From an uncultured Pelagibacteraceae bacterium (GTDB lineage Bacteria; Pseudomonadota; Alphaproteobacteria; Pelagibacterales; Pelagibacteraceae), in the NCBI GenBank assembly GCA_902571525.1, contig CACGCL010000005.1:1-64000 (forward strand): a stretch of 64,000 nucleotides of DNA. Direction: 5' to 3'. The position numbers were made by a program, and so were the translations under genes. Positions 47,466 through 59,227 of this stretch are shown here, piece by piece. The notes below the pieces were generated by a model. It was given only the letters and a program-made list of their open reading frames with translations, did not search any database and was not told where the DNA came from. How positions within the stretch are numbered: the stretch's first letter is position 1; the number at the start of each line of letters is the position of its first letter.

Positions 47466-48396
47466 ATTAAAAATTTATTTAGCATCCCCAAGAGGCTTCT
47501 GTGCAGGAGTAGATAGAGCAATTGAAATAGTAAAAAAAAGTATTGATAAATTTGGTTCCCCTGTATACGTAAGGCACGAGATTGTTCATAATAAACATGT
47601 TGTTGAGAGCTTAAAAAAAATCGGTGCTATTTTTGTTGAAGAGATTAACGAAATTAAAGATAAATCTAGACCTGTAATATTTTCTGCACACGGCGTTCCA
47701 AAAAAAGTTCCAAAAGAAGCAGAGGAATTAAATATGAAATATGTTGATGCAACTTGTCCTTTGGTGTCAAAGGTTCATAGAGAGGCAGAAAATATGTATA
47801 AAAGTGGATATCATATAATATTAATTGGTCATAAGGGGCACCCAGAGGTAATTGGAACGATGGGTCAAATTCCAGAACATGGTATTACGCTTGTTGAAAC
47901 AGTAGAAGACGTAAAAAAAATCATTTTTAAAAAAGAAGAAAAGCTAGCATTTATTACACAAACTACCTTGTCTGTGGATGATACGAAAGAAATAATAGAA
48001 TGTTTAAAGAAAAGGTTCCCAAAAATTAATGAGCCAAAAAAAGAAGATATTTGTTACGCCACTACAAATAGACAGGCTGCAGTAAAAAAAATTGCTAAAC
48101 TTTGCGATATGTTTTTTGTGATTGGTAGTAGAAATTCATCTAATTCAAAAAGGTTAGTTGAAGTTGCTAGTAAAGCGGGATGCAATGAGTCTGAATTAAT
48201 TCATTCAGAAAGTGAAATACCATTAGATAAAATCGGTAAATGTAAAACTATCGGTATTTCCTCAGGAGCATCAGCGCCTGAAATAATTGTGCAAGATTTT
48301 ATAAATAAAATAAAAGAAAAATACGAGGTTCAAATCGAAGAAGTTGAGATTGTTAAAGAAAATGTATTTTTTAAGATACCCGGTATGCTAAATTAA
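47452..48396 (+). CDS. ispH: 4-hydroxy-3-methylbut-2-enyl diphosphate reductase
   Basis: Last MEP-pathway step, yielding IPP and DMAPP. It is a 4Fe-4S enzyme with three cluster cysteines in PRGFCAGVDRAIE (Cys17), DATCPLVSKVH and DICYATTNRQAAV. The catalytic glutamate is probably in ETVEDV or ITQTTLS regions. The 314 aa length is normal. It overlaps blh upstream and thrB by 1 bp downstream. Supply of isoprenoids to the carotenoid genes next door is a natural functional link. Confidence 0.97.
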   Translation: MRKNELKIYLASPRGFCAGVDRAIEIVKKSIDKFGSPVYVRHEIVHNKHVVESLKKIGAIFVEEINEIKDKSRPVIFSAHGVPKKVPKEAEELNMKYVDATCPLVSKVHREAENMYKSGYHIILIGHKGHPEVIGTMGQIPEHGITLVETVEDVKKIIFKKEEKLAFITQTTLSVDDTKEIIECLKKRFPKINEPKKEDICYATTNRQAAVKKIAKLCDMFFVIGSRNSSNSKRLVEVASKAGCNESELIHSESEIPLDKIGKCKTIGISSGASAPEIIVQDFINKIKEKYEVQIEEVEIVKENVFFKIPGMLN

Positions 48397-49367
48397 TGGC
48401 TGTTTTTACCAAAATAAATAAAAGAGATATATATAACATCCAAAATTTTTTTAACATCGGAAAAATTATTAGCTACCATGAAATAAAAGAAGGAATAGAA
48501 AATACAAATTATCTTATTTTTACTAAAAGACAAAAGTTTATTTTAACAATATTTGAAAAAAGAGTTAAAAAAAAAGATCTCCCATTTTTTATGAACCTAA
48601 TGGACAAATTATCAAATTTAAAAATTAAATGTCCTAGTCCACTTAAAAGTAAAAAAGGGAACTATTTATTTAACTTAAAGTCTAAAAAAGCCTGCCTAGT
48701 CAGTTTTTTAAAAGGTAAAGATAAGAAAAAGTTAAAAAAAAAGGATTTATACGTGATAGGTAAAAATATCGGTAAAATGCACAAAGCCTTAAGAAAAATT
48801 AAATTATACAGGAAAAATTCTTTTTCCCCCCTTAAAATAAAAAATTTATTAGACGGTATAAATGAAAATAAAATTAATAAGCTCTCAAAAAATTTAGTTT
48901 CGGAGATGCAAAATACATTTATGGAAATTAAGCAAGGGTGGCCAAAAACATTGCCCAAAAACATAATACATGGTGATCTATTTATAGATAATATATTTTT
49001 TCATAAAGGAAAATTTTTAGGGTTTATTGATTTTTATTTTTCATCTAATGATTTTGAGGCTTACGAGTTAGCTACATGCATTAACGCCTTATGTTTCAAT
49101 AAGAGAAAAAAAATTTTTTCCTATGACAAAGGCAAAACTTTGCAATTGATTAAGGGTTACGAAACAATAAGAAAATTACAAAAAAAAGAGAAAGATTGTT
49201 TAAATATACTTTGTAAAGGATCTGCACTTAGATATCTTGCTACTAGATCGTATGATTATATAAATACTCCAAAATCAGCAATTATAAAAAAAAAGGATCC
49301 AAGAGAATATATTCAAAAATTAGCTTTTCATAAAAAAATTAATTCTTTTAGCTCTTATATTAAATAA
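48396..49367 (+). CDS. thrB: Homoserine kinase (APH-fold type)
   Basis: Phosphorylates homoserine in threonine synthesis. It is the kinase-like ThrB of alphaproteobacteria rather than the GHMP type: it has EGIENTNYLIFTKRQKFILT at the N-terminus, the catalytic loop IIHGDLFIDNIFF and the metal-binding GFIDFYFSSNDFEAYELA. The 323 aa length matches. thrC lies 0.9 kb downstream on the other strand. The order ispH-thrB-rnhA is common in alphaproteobacteria. Confidence 0.93.
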   Translation: MAVFTKINKRDIYNIQNFFNIGKIISYHEIKEGIENTNYLIFTKRQKFILTIFEKRVKKKDLPFFMNLMDKLSNLKIKCPSPLKSKKGNYLFNLKSKKACLVSFLKGKDKKKLKKKDLYVIGKNIGKMHKALRKIKLYRKNSFSPLKIKNLLDGINENKINKLSKNLVSEMQNTFMEIKQGWPKTLPKNIIHGDLFIDNIFFHKGKFLGFIDFYFSSNDFEAYELATCINALCFNKRKKIFSYDKGKTLQLIKGYETIRKLQKKEKDCLNILCKGSALRYLATRSYDYINTPKSAIIKKKDPREYIQKLAFHKKINSFSSYIK

Positions 49368-49789
49368 TGATTAAAATTTATACAGATGGTTCATGTATTG
49401 GAAATCCTGGGAAGGGTGGCTGGGCTGCAATAATTTTTAAGAATAATGAAAAAAAAATTTTAAAAGGCTCAAAAGATTTAACAACAAACAATCAAATGGA
49501 ACTCACAGCTACTATAAAAGCATTAGAATATATTAGTACGAGAGATAAAATTCAAGTTTATACAGACTCTAAATATGTAAAGCAGGGAATAACTGAATGG
49601 ATAACAAAATGGAAGATTAATGGATGGAAAACATCAAAAAAAGAAGAGGTTAAAAATAAAGATTTGTGGCTTGAATTAGACAATTTAACTTCTAAGAATT
49701 CTATAGAATGGGTTTGGGTTAAAGCTCACTCAGATAATGATTTGAATAATGAAGTTGATTTATTAGCTAGAAAAGAAGCTGGTCTATAA
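49367..49789 (+). CDS. rnhA: Ribonuclease HI
   Basis: Degrades the RNA strand of RNA/DNA hybrids. The four catalytic acids are visible: Asp in IYTDGSCIGNPGKGGWA, Glu in NQMELTATIKAL, Asp in VYTDSKYV and Asp in NNEVDLLARKEA. The 140 aa length is typical. It begins on the thrB stop codon and overlaps the end of the convergent peroxiredoxin gene by 6 bp. Confidence 0.96.
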   Translation: MIKIYTDGSCIGNPGKGGWAAIIFKNNEKKILKGSKDLTTNNQMELTATIKALEYISTRDKIQVYTDSKYVKQGITEWITKWKINGWKTSKKEEVKNKDLWLELDNLTSKNSIEWVWVKAHSDNDLNNEVDLLARKEAGL

Positions 49790-50269
49790 TAATTTTAAAA
49801 AATTCTCAGCACTTGAGATATCACAAACTCCGGTCTCTTTTTCCTCTTGAATTTTTAAAACATTTAAATTGTCAATTAGCATGGTATATCTATTTGATCT
49901 TAAGCCAAGTCCCCTCCCCGACTTGTCAACTTCTGCACCTATTGACTTTGTAAAATTTAGAAAAGGATCAGCTAACATCATAATATTGTTTTCAACCTTA
50001 TTTATTTTGCCCCATGCATTCATTACAAATGGATCATTTGCTGCAATACAGAAAATCTGGTCAACTCCTTTCTCATAAAATTTTTTTGAAAAGTTAATAA
50101 AACTTGGTAAATGTTTTGCAGAGCAAACTGAAGTAAACGCTCCCGGCATTCCTAATAAAATAATCTTTTTTTTTGAAAACAAACTGTAAATTTTAATCTT
50201 CACTGGTTCTTCATTAATGAGCTGAAAAACTTCACTATCTGAAAGTTTTTCGTTAATTTTTATTTTCAT
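49784..50269 (-). CDS. Peroxiredoxin (Prx5 type)
   Basis: Thiol peroxidase reducing H2O2 and alkyl peroxides. The peroxidatic Cys49 lies in MPGAFTSVCSAKHLP. A second cysteine in GVCDISSAE near residue 149 may be the resolving one. The 161 aa length fits the atypical 2-Cys Prx5/AhpC-like group often paired with glutaredoxin. It overlaps thrC by 17 bp on the same strand, with thrC upstream. Confidence 0.92.
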   Translation of the reverse strand: MKIKINEKLSDSEVFQLINEEPVKIKIYSLFSKKKIILLGMPGAFTSVCSAKHLPSFINFSKKFYEKGVDQIFCIAANDPFVMNAWGKINKVENNIMMLADPFLNFTKSIGAEVDKSGRGLGLRSNRYTMLIDNLNVLKIQEEKETGVCDISSAENFLKLL

Positions 50270-51641
50270 CTATCTTTTTTAAAATATAATTTTTTACTTG
50301 ATCTAAGCTATTTTCTAAAATCTCAAATTTTTCTTCCTCTTTTAATACATTTCTTAATTCTGGAGGAAGTTCTTCATTTTTACCTAATGCATTTTTAATA
50401 GCCTCTGGAAATTTACTAGGATGTGCAGTCGATAAGATTACACAGCTATTGTCTTGTTTAAGCTTTTTTGCAACTCCATATCCTATAGCTGTATGTGGAT
50501 CCAGAACTATACTATGATTTTTAAATACCTCTTTTATTTCATTTATTGTTTCATCCTCACTGAGTTTTTCTGATAAAAAATCTTTATTAATTTTATTTAA
50601 AGAAGTTTTATCTAATTTGTAATTGTTCTCTTTTATCTTAGCCATTATATTTTTTGTTTTGTCTGAATTACATCCTTGTATCTCAAATATGAGTCTCTCA
50701 AAATTACTAGCAAGTTGTATATCCATACTAGGCGAAAAAGTTTCAGAAACTTTTTTTGATGTGTAATCACCTTTAGAAATAGCCCTGTGCAATATATCGT
50801 TCTGATTGGTTGCAACAATTAATTTATCTATCGGTAAACCCATTTTTTTGGCTAGATATCCTGCATAAATATCCCCGAAGTTTCCTGTGGGAACAGAAAA
50901 ATTTAATTTTTTAGATTTTAATGAAAAGAAACAAAAAAAATAATATACTGTCTGTGCTACTATTCTAGCCCAATTTATTGAATTAACACCAGACATATTA
51001 ATCTTTTTTGAGAAATTTTGGTCAACAAACATTGCTTTAACTAAATTTTGACAATCATCAAAATTACCTTCTATGGCTATATTAAAAACATTTTTTTCTT
51101 TAACAGTACTCATTATTCTTCTTTGAACCGATGAAATTCTATTATGTGGATGAAGAACAAAAATATTAAGATTTTTTTTTCCTTTTATTGCGTCTATTGC
51201 AGCTGCTCCTGTGTCGCCAGATGTTGCAACTATAATATTTATAAAGTTTTCGTTTTTTGAAAGATAATACTCATAAAAATTACCAATTAATTGCATAGCG
51301 ATATCTTTAAAAGCTAATGTTGGGCCATGAAATAATTCTAATATATTGAAATTTCCAACTTTTCTTAATTTAACAACTTCTTCTGATCTGAAAGATGAGT
51401 AAGATTTTTTAACTAATTCGTATAAATTATCTTTTTCAATGAAATCTCCAGTGAATTTGTGAACGATTTCAGTAGCAAGCTCATAATAACTCATGCTTTG
51501 TAGTTTTGACAAATCTTTTTCATCAAATTTATAATCTTTCTCTGGTAAAAAAAGTCCACCATCATCAGCAAGACCTTTGATAAAGACACTTTCAAAAGGT
51601 AAACTTTCTGAACTACTTCTTGTGCTTATATATTTCATCAA
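50253..51641 (-). CDS. thrC: Threonine synthase
   Basis: PLP enzyme that converts O-phosphohomoserine to threonine. The N-terminus is YISTRSSSESLPFESVFIKG. The PLP lysine is in GPTLAFKDIAMQ (about residue 115), with ATSGDTGAAAIDAI after it and VPTGNFGDIYAGYLAKKMGL in the middle. The 462 aa length is normal for this subtype. It overlaps the SURF1 gene by 4 bp upstream, so it may be read from the cox operon. Confidence 0.95.
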   Translation of the reverse strand: MMKYISTRSSSESLPFESVFIKGLADDGGLFLPEKDYKFDEKDLSKLQSMSYYELATEIVHKFTGDFIEKDNLYELVKKSYSSFRSEEVVKLRKVGNFNILELFHGPTLAFKDIAMQLIGNFYEYYLSKNENFINIIVATSGDTGAAAIDAIKGKKNLNIFVLHPHNRISSVQRRIMSTVKEKNVFNIAIEGNFDDCQNLVKAMFVDQNFSKKINMSGVNSINWARIVAQTVYYFFCFFSLKSKKLNFSVPTGNFGDIYAGYLAKKMGLPIDKLIVATNQNDILHRAISKGDYTSKKVSETFSPSMDIQLASNFERLIFEIQGCNSDKTKNIMAKIKENNYKLDKTSLNKINKDFLSEKLSEDETINEIKEVFKNHSIVLDPHTAIGYGVAKKLKQDNSCVILSTAHPSKFPEAIKNALGKNEELPPELRNVLKEEEKFEILENSLDQVKNYILKKIDENKN

Positions 51642-52294
51642 TAATTTTTTTTCCTAAAATACAAATATATTAAAAAAATTGAAATCGCTAATGAAAACCA
51701 TGTCACTGCATATTTTAGGTGATTATTGGAAATATTTGCAGTTATATTTTTTTGAAGGGGGTAATTTTTATCATTAGCTTTATTGTTCAAATAAATTATA
51801 TAATTAGGAAATGTTTTTCCAATAAATTTATTTAAATCTTCATCATTTAGTGTAAACCAATAATTATTTTCTAAATCGTTTTCAGGTTTAAAATAATTGA
51901 ATTTAGATTTTTCTTTTAATATTGCTGTAAAATTTGTATCGCTCAATTGAAATTTTTTACCTTTTTGATTTCTAGGTATCCATCCACGATTAACTAAAAA
52001 TAATTTATTGTTTATTATAATCGGATTTATTAAATCAAAACCTGGTGCTCCTTTTTCATTTAAACTGTAAAGATAAATTTGATTATTATAGTCAATTTTA
52101 CCTACAAATTTTATACTTCTAAAATTTGTTAAATTTGTGCCATTAAATTCAGATGGTTCACTATCTAATGACTGATTAATTTGTTTTATTAATGTTAACT
52201 TCCAATCGAGTCTTATCATTTGCCAAGCACCCAATGATAAAAATACTAATATAAAAAAATATACAAATAATGAAAATGCTAATTTATTTTTCAA
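51638..52294 (-). CDS. surf1: SURF1-family cytochrome oxidase assembly protein
   Basis: Assists insertion of haem a into subunit I of the aa3 oxidase. In 218 aa it has one membrane helix at each end (about residues 7-24 and 192-210), the SURF1 pattern LGAWQMIRLDWKLTLI and FLVNRGWIPRNQKG in the periplasmic part. It follows ctaE by 6 bp in the cox operon. Confidence 0.9.
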   Translation of the reverse strand: MKNKLAFSLFVYFFILVFLSLGAWQMIRLDWKLTLIKQINQSLDSEPSEFNGTNLTNFRSIKFVGKIDYNNQIYLYSLNEKGAPGFDLINPIIINNKLFLVNRGWIPRNQKGKKFQLSDTNFTAILKEKSKFNYFKPENDLENNYWFTLNDEDLNKFIGKTFPNYIIYLNNKANDKNYPLQKNITANISNNHLKYAVTWFSLAISIFLIYLYFRKKNY

Positions 52295-52300
52295 TATTAA

Positions 52301-53092
52301 TTAACTGCCCCAAATATATATTGCTGCAAATAAAAATAGCCAAACTACATCAACAAAATGCCAATACCAAGCTGCAGCCTCAAACCCGAAATGATGATCT
52401 TTGTTAAAATGACCAAGTTTACCTCTCCACAAACATACTGCTAAAAATATAGTTCCAACTAAAACATGGAAACCATGAAATCCGGTTGCCATATAAAATG
52501 TTGCACCATATATATGACCAGAAAAATTGAAGCTTGCATGCTGATACTCATAAATTTGCAATGCGGTGAAACAGGCACCTAGTATCACTGTAAACCATAA
52601 ACCTTGAATAAAACTTTTTCTGTCATCTTCAAGCAAAGCATGGTGAGACCATGTTACTGTTGTGCCTGATAACAATAAAACTAAAGTATTAATTAAAGGA
52701 ATGTCCCAAGGATCAAAAGTTTCAATATCTTTTGGAGGCCAAACATTGCCAACAAATTCTCCAGGAAAAAGACTTGCATCAAAGTAAGCCCAAAACCATG
52801 CAACAAAAAACATTACCTCAGATGCTATGAATAAAGTCATTCCGTATCTATGATGAATTTGAACTACTGGTGTGTGATGTCCTTGGTGTTCTGCTTCGTT
52901 AACAACATCTCTGAACCACATAAAGGCTCCATAAGTTAAGAGGGCAAATCCAAAAAGCATAGCCCAAATTACTTTTGAATGGAAATAATAGACCGTACCA
53001 ATGGCAGTTATTAATGTAGAAAATGATGTGTAAATAGGCCAAGGACTTGGGTCCACTAAATGATAATCATGTTTTTGATCTTTTGCAGACAT
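52301..53092 (-). CDS. ctaE: Cytochrome c oxidase subunit III
   Basis: Core membrane subunit of the aa3 terminal oxidase; seven hydrophobic segments in 263 aa. Characteristic pieces are HDYHLVDPSPWPIYTSFSTL at the start, GMTLFIASEVMFFVAWFWAY, VTWSHHALLEDDRK, and FHGFHVLVGTIFLAVCLWR with AAWYWHFVDVVWLFLFAAIY at the end. It is 0 bp downstream of ctaG. Confidence 0.97.
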   Translation of the reverse strand: MSAKDQKHDYHLVDPSPWPIYTSFSTLITAIGTVYYFHSKVIWAMLFGFALLTYGAFMWFRDVVNEAEHQGHHTPVVQIHHRYGMTLFIASEVMFFVAWFWAYFDASLFPGEFVGNVWPPKDIETFDPWDIPLINTLVLLLSGTTVTWSHHALLEDDRKSFIQGLWFTVILGACFTALQIYEYQHASFNFSGHIYGATFYMATGFHGFHVLVGTIFLAVCLWRGKLGHFNKDHHFGFEAAAWYWHFVDVVWLFLFAAIYIWGS

Positions 53093-53641
53093 TTATTTGA
53101 TTACCTTTGTTTGCTTGTAATAATCTGATGAAAAAAAAGTATATGATAAAGTGACATCACTTACATTTTTTGTTTTTGGATCATTTACAACCTCTGGATC
53201 AAGATAAAAAGTCATAAAATAACTTTTCTTTTCACCAGGATTTAAAGTTTGTTTTTCAAAGCAAAAACAGCCTAATTTATTAAAGTAAGGACCAAATGAA
53301 GATGGTGAAACGTTATAGCTTGCAACACCACTAGTTGGATCATTACTAAAGTTTTCAACAACAAAATTTACTCTGTAAACTTTGCCTGGTTTAACGTCTA
53401 CTAAATTTTTTTCAGTTTTAAAATTCCAAGACAGATCAGTTTGAACATTAGTATCCAGTCTTACGGATACAGGCTCATCTATTACAATTTTTGGTATATT
53501 TTTTGAAACTTGTGTTGTTCCACCAAAACCAGTTACACGGCAAAAAAGATCATATAAAGGTACTGCAGCAAATGACATGCCTAACATTAATAAAAATATT
53601 AAAGATAATAATAAAGGAGTTAGTTTTTTTTTAGATATCAT
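53093..53641 (-). CDS. ctaG: Cytochrome c oxidase assembly protein CtaG/Cox11
   Basis: Membrane-anchored copper chaperone for the CuB site of subunit I. In 182 aa there is one N-terminal helix (about residues 8-27) with AAVPLYDLFCRVTGFGGT, and the copper-binding CFCFEKQTLNPGEKKSYFM near residue 122. The ATG overlaps the stop of the small upstream gene by 4 bp (ATGA). Confidence 0.95.
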   Translation of the reverse strand: MISKKKLTPLLLSLIFLLMLGMSFAAVPLYDLFCRVTGFGGTTQVSKNIPKIVIDEPVSVRLDTNVQTDLSWNFKTEKNLVDVKPGKVYRVNFVVENFSNDPTSGVASYNVSPSSFGPYFNKLGCFCFEKQTLNPGEKKSYFMTFYLDPEVVNDPKTKNVSDVTLSYTFFSSDYYKQTKVIK

Positions 53642-53763
53642 ATTATTCTTTCAAATACTCCAACATTATACAATGTAAAAATAAATAATAAGACCATAAA
53701 TATCACAAGCGCAATACCTGTTAAAATATTTTTTTTTTTTACTTTCTTATCAATTTCCATCAT
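53638..53763 (-). CDS. Small single-helix cox-operon protein (CoxF-like position)
   Basis: A 41-residue reading frame sits between ctaB and ctaG. Its translation is a short basic N-terminus (MMEIDKKVKKKN), one membrane helix (about residues 13-32) and YNVGVFERII at the end. The ATG at 53763 overlaps the ctaB stop by ATGA; a second ATG follows at 53760. Its TGA overlaps the ctaG ATG, so coupling on both sides supports it as a real gene. Small proteins occupy this position in many alphaproteobacterial cox operons; the function is not known. It contains a run of twelve A kept in frame. Confidence 0.75.
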   Translation of the reverse strand: MMEIDKKVKKKNILTGIALVIFMVLLFIFTLYNVGVFERII

Positions 53764-54671
53764 ACAAAACTATCAGCTAAAAATAATACAAAAATTGCAA
53801 ACAAGTAGATTATTGAGTAACTAAATACTTTCTTGGCTTTTAAAATATTGAATTTATGTTTTACATCTTTGTAAAGGTCAAAACAAATATAATTATAGTA
53901 TATTGTTAAGGGTAAACATAAGATTGCAAATAAGTTTCCTACAAAACCAATGTGATATGGTAAATACAATACTGGTAACATAAGTAATGAATAAACTAGT
54001 ATATTTATTTTTGTATTTTGTATTCCACTTATAACTGGCAACATTGGAATTTTCGCTAACCTATAATCCTCTGCTTTGTATAAACTTAGTGCCCAAAAAT
54101 GTGAAGGTGTCCAAAAAAATATAATCAGAAAAAAAGAAACAGCCTCTAAAGATAAATTGCCAGTCGTAATTGTCCAGCCTATAACCGGAGGTAATGCGCC
54201 AGCTGCACCACCTATTACTATATTTTGGGGCGTCCTTCTCTTTAACCATACTGTATAAACAACAACATAAAAGAAAATAGTAAAAGAAAGTATTAATGCT
54301 GATAAAATATTTGAAAAATAATATAATCCATAAATTGAGATTACAGATAAAGCTAATCCAAAAATTAAAGCTTGTGACTTGTTAACTTTGCCTGTTGGTA
54401 TTGGTCTTAAACAAGTTCTGGACATCAATTTATCAAGATCTGCCTCATACCACATGTTTAAAGCTCCAGCTGCACCAGCACCTAGTGTAACAAAACCTAT
54501 ACTTAGTATTGCATCAAATACATATATATGATTTGGGGCCGTGAGTAAGCCAACAGCACATGTAAAAATTACTAAAGACATTACTCTTGGTTTCATGAGA
54601 TCAATCAAACCATTAAGTAGTTTAATTTCACCAAGTAGATTTAGTTTTAATAATGAGTTTATGACGTTCAT
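53760..54671 (-). CDS. ctaB: Protohaem IX farnesyltransferase (haem O synthase)
   Basis: Makes haem O, the precursor of haem A in the aa3 oxidase. UbiA-superfamily membrane enzyme (303 aa, about eight helices). The first aspartate-rich motif is NMWYEADLDKLMSRTCLRP, and the second is near FFWTPSHFWALSLYKAEDY with RLAKIPMLP. It lies 16 bp downstream of ctaD. Confidence 0.95.
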   Translation of the reverse strand: MNVINSLLKLNLLGEIKLLNGLIDLMKPRVMSLVIFTCAVGLLTAPNHIYVFDAILSIGFVTLGAGAAGALNMWYEADLDKLMSRTCLRPIPTGKVNKSQALIFGLALSVISIYGLYYFSNILSALILSFTIFFYVVVYTVWLKRRTPQNIVIGGAAGALPPVIGWTITTGNLSLEAVSFFLIIFFWTPSHFWALSLYKAEDYRLAKIPMLPVISGIQNTKINILVYSLLMLPVLYLPYHIGFVGNLFAILCLPLTIYYNYICFDLYKDVKHKFNILKAKKVFSYSIIYLFAIFVLFLADSFV

Positions 54672-54687
54672 TGAAAATTAATCTAAA

Positions 54688-57142
<2,455 letters not shown>

Positions 57143-57201
57143 CTTTAAAACTATATAAAGTGATTTTATAGAAATTACACTTAAGATTTCGCGACAATTT
57201 A

Positions 57202-57909
57202 TCAATTTAACTCATAACCTACTATAGATAATGCTGATATTGCTGCTGTTTCAGCCCTCAATATATTTTCACCTAAACTCAACTTATAAATACCTTTAAA
57301 TTTTCCAATTTCAACTCTTTCGGATTCAGAGAAATCTCCCTCTGGGCCAATGATTACACAATTAGATTTTGATAATAATTTATCTTTATCTAGTTTTTTA
57401 GTTTTTGAATTTAAATCTGTTAAAATTAAATTTATATTTTCTTGATTTTTATTAAGAAATTTTTTTAATGTTGTTGGTTCTTCGATATTAGGAATATTTA
57501 TCCGATTGGACTGTTCGCCTGCTTCCACAACTATTTTTCTTAACCTATCTAAATTTATTTTTCGGACAATTGTTCTATCAAAAATAATTGGTATAAAATT
57601 TGTTACACCTAATTCTGTAGATTTTTGCATCATGAAATTAAAAAAGTTTGATTTGATTGGAGAAAAAGCAAGCCATAATTCATTTTTATATTCTTTTGAT
57701 CTTATTTGTTTTCCAAGTCTAAAATTTATAAATCCAGATTTGATACTTTCAAAGTGAGCAACCCACTCTCCATTTTCATTGAATAAATTAAAGTTATCAC
57801 CTTTTTTTATTCTCATGACTTTTAACAAATAATGAGATTGATCTTTATTTAATTTACCAGTTAAATTATTAGATAAACTTTCTTTGAAAAATAATCTAAT
57901 ATTGTTCAT
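57202..57909 (-). CDS. rsmE: 16S rRNA (uracil-1498-N3)-methyltransferase
   Basis: SPOUT methyltransferase modifying U1498 of 16S rRNA. The 235 aa protein has an N-terminal PUA-like domain and the knot motifs IIGPEGDFSESERVEIGK (about residues 170-187) and LSLGENILRAETAAISALSI near the end. It precedes the cox operon on the same strand with a 59 bp gap, and is divergent from the dehalogenase gene with 20 bp between starts. Confidence 0.93.
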   Translation of the reverse strand: MNNIRLFFKESLSNNLTGKLNKDQSHYLLKVMRIKKGDNFNLFNENGEWVAHFESIKSGFINFRLGKQIRSKEYKNELWLAFSPIKSNFFNFMMQKSTELGVTNFIPIIFDRTIVRKINLDRLRKIVVEAGEQSNRINIPNIEEPTTLKKFLNKNQENINLILTDLNSKTKKLDKDKLLSKSNCVIIGPEGDFSESERVEIGKFKGIYKLSLGENILRAETAAISALSIVGYELN

Positions 57910-57929
57910 AGTGTGATACTAAACTTTTT

Positions 57930-58592
57930 ATGAAAAAAATTAAGGTAATAATTTTTGACGCTTATGGCACTCTTTTTGATGTGAATTCTGCAGCAGAAAA
58001 ATGTAAAGAAAAAATTGGTGATAAATGGGAAAGCTTTGCGGATTATTGGAGAACCACTCAGTTAGAGTATACTTGGTTAAGAAGTCTGATGAAAAGACAT
58101 AAAGATTTTTGGCAAGTTACAGAAGATAGTTTAGATAAATCTTTGTTGGCATTTAAAATAGATCCTAATATGAGATCAGAGTTGTTAAATCTTTATAAAA
58201 TATTGAATACTTTTCCAGAGGTAAAAGAAGTATTAAAAAATCTTAAAGAAAAAAAATATAAAATTTCAATACTCTCCAATGGTACTCCTGACCTCTTAGA
58301 AGAATTGGTGAAAAGTAATAATCTAGAAAAAATGTTTGATGATATATTTTCAGTTGAAGGAGTTGGAATTTATAAGCCAGATGCAAAAGTGTATGATATG
58401 CCCATCAAAAAGTATGAAGTTGCAAAAAATGAAGTTGCGTTTTTAAGTGCCAATACTTGGGATGTTTCTGGTGCAGGAAATTTTGGTTTCAATTCAATTT
58501 GGGTAAATAGAAACAAAAATATTTTTGACAAACTGGATTATATTCCTCATAATGAAATAAATAATCTTAATGGATTATTAAAACTAATTTAA
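57930..58592 (+). CDS. Haloacid dehalogenase type II-like hydrolase
   Basis: HAD-superfamily protein of 220 aa that looks like an (S)-2-haloacid dehalogenase. The catalytic residues known for that group are present: Asp10 in FDAYGTLFD, Arg41 in YWRTTQLEYTW, Ser in LSNGTPD, Lys in YKPDAKVYDM and the SANTWDVSGAG motif. Removal of halogen from short organic acids is the family reaction; the natural substrate here is unknown. It starts a colinear run with CDGSH, DoxX, pirin and quinone reductase genes. Confidence 0.85.
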   Translation: MKKIKVIIFDAYGTLFDVNSAAEKCKEKIGDKWESFADYWRTTQLEYTWLRSLMKRHKDFWQVTEDSLDKSLLAFKIDPNMRSELLNLYKILNTFPEVKEVLKNLKEKKYKISILSNGTPDLLEELVKSNNLEKMFDDIFSVEGVGIYKPDAKVYDMPIKKYEVAKNEVAFLSANTWDVSGAGNFGFNSIWVNRNKNIFDKLDYIPHNEINNLNGLLKLI

Positions 58593-58596
58593 AAAA

Positions 58597-58833
58597 ATGA
58601 ATAAACCTATTAGAGCAGGAGATAGCGCAATCGCTTTAGAAGTTGAAGAGGGAAAATCTTATTTTTGGTGCAGCTGTGGAAAAAGTTTAAAACAACCACT
58701 GTGTGATGGCTCGCATAAAGAAACGGAATTTAAACCAGTAACTTTTAAAGCAGATGTAACAAAAAAATTATTTTTTTGTGCTTGTAAACAAACTAAAAAT
58801 CAGCCATTTTGTGATGGGTCTCATAACAAATAA
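58597..58833 (+). CDS. Tandem CDGSH iron-sulfur domain protein
   Basis: Small 78 aa protein with two CDGSH-type 2Fe-2S sites. The first is Cys25, Cys27, Cys36, His40 (CSCGKSLKQPLCDGSH) and the second Cys61, Cys63, Cys72, His76 (CACKQTKNQPFCDGSH). Each has the typical three-Cys, one-His ligand set. Such proteins act in electron or cluster transfer and are redox- and pH-sensitive. It lies 4 bp after the dehalogenase gene and 3 bp before the DoxX gene. Confidence 0.94.
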   Translation: MNKPIRAGDSAIALEVEEGKSYFWCSCGKSLKQPLCDGSHKETEFKPVTFKADVTKKLFFCACKQTKNQPFCDGSHNK

Positions 58834-58836
58834 ATA

Positions 58837-59223
58837 ATGGAAAATTTATTTAGTAAATTAAATTTTATTGCACCTTGGTTTTTAAGACTGGGTCTAGGTG
58901 TAGCATTTATTATACATGGATATTTTAAGTTTCCTTTACCACCAGCTGGATTAATGGAGTACTTTGGTTTATCACCACTTTTGTCATCTATTGTTGCAAT
59001 ATCTGAAGTTGGATCTGGAATATTGTTAATTATAAGTGGATTTATAAAAGGACCTATTGGAAATTTTCTTACAAGATTAAGTGCTTTTACTATTACAATT
59101 ATAATGATCAATGTGTTTGCTATTGGTCATCCAGATTGGTTTTTTACAACAAAACTTTTTACTAGTGAGCAAATATTTCTCTTTCTGATAAGTTTATATT
59201 TTGTTATTAAGGGAAACAATTAA
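58837..59223 (+). CDS. DoxX-family membrane protein
   Basis: Integral membrane protein of 128 aa with four hydrophobic segments. The family features are LRLGLGVAFIIHGYFKFPLP near residue 16 and VGSGILLIISGFIKGPIGNF. DoxX-like proteins have been linked to quinone-coupled or thiol redox reactions; the exact role here is unknown. Placement between CDGSH and pirin genes suggests a redox task. Confidence 0.85.
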   Translation: MENLFSKLNFIAPWFLRLGLGVAFIIHGYFKFPLPPAGLMEYFGLSPLLSSIVAISEVGSGILLIISGFIKGPIGNFLTRLSAFTITIIMINVFAIGHPDWFFTTKLFTSEQIFLFLISLYFVIKGNN

Positions 59224-59227
59224 TCTT

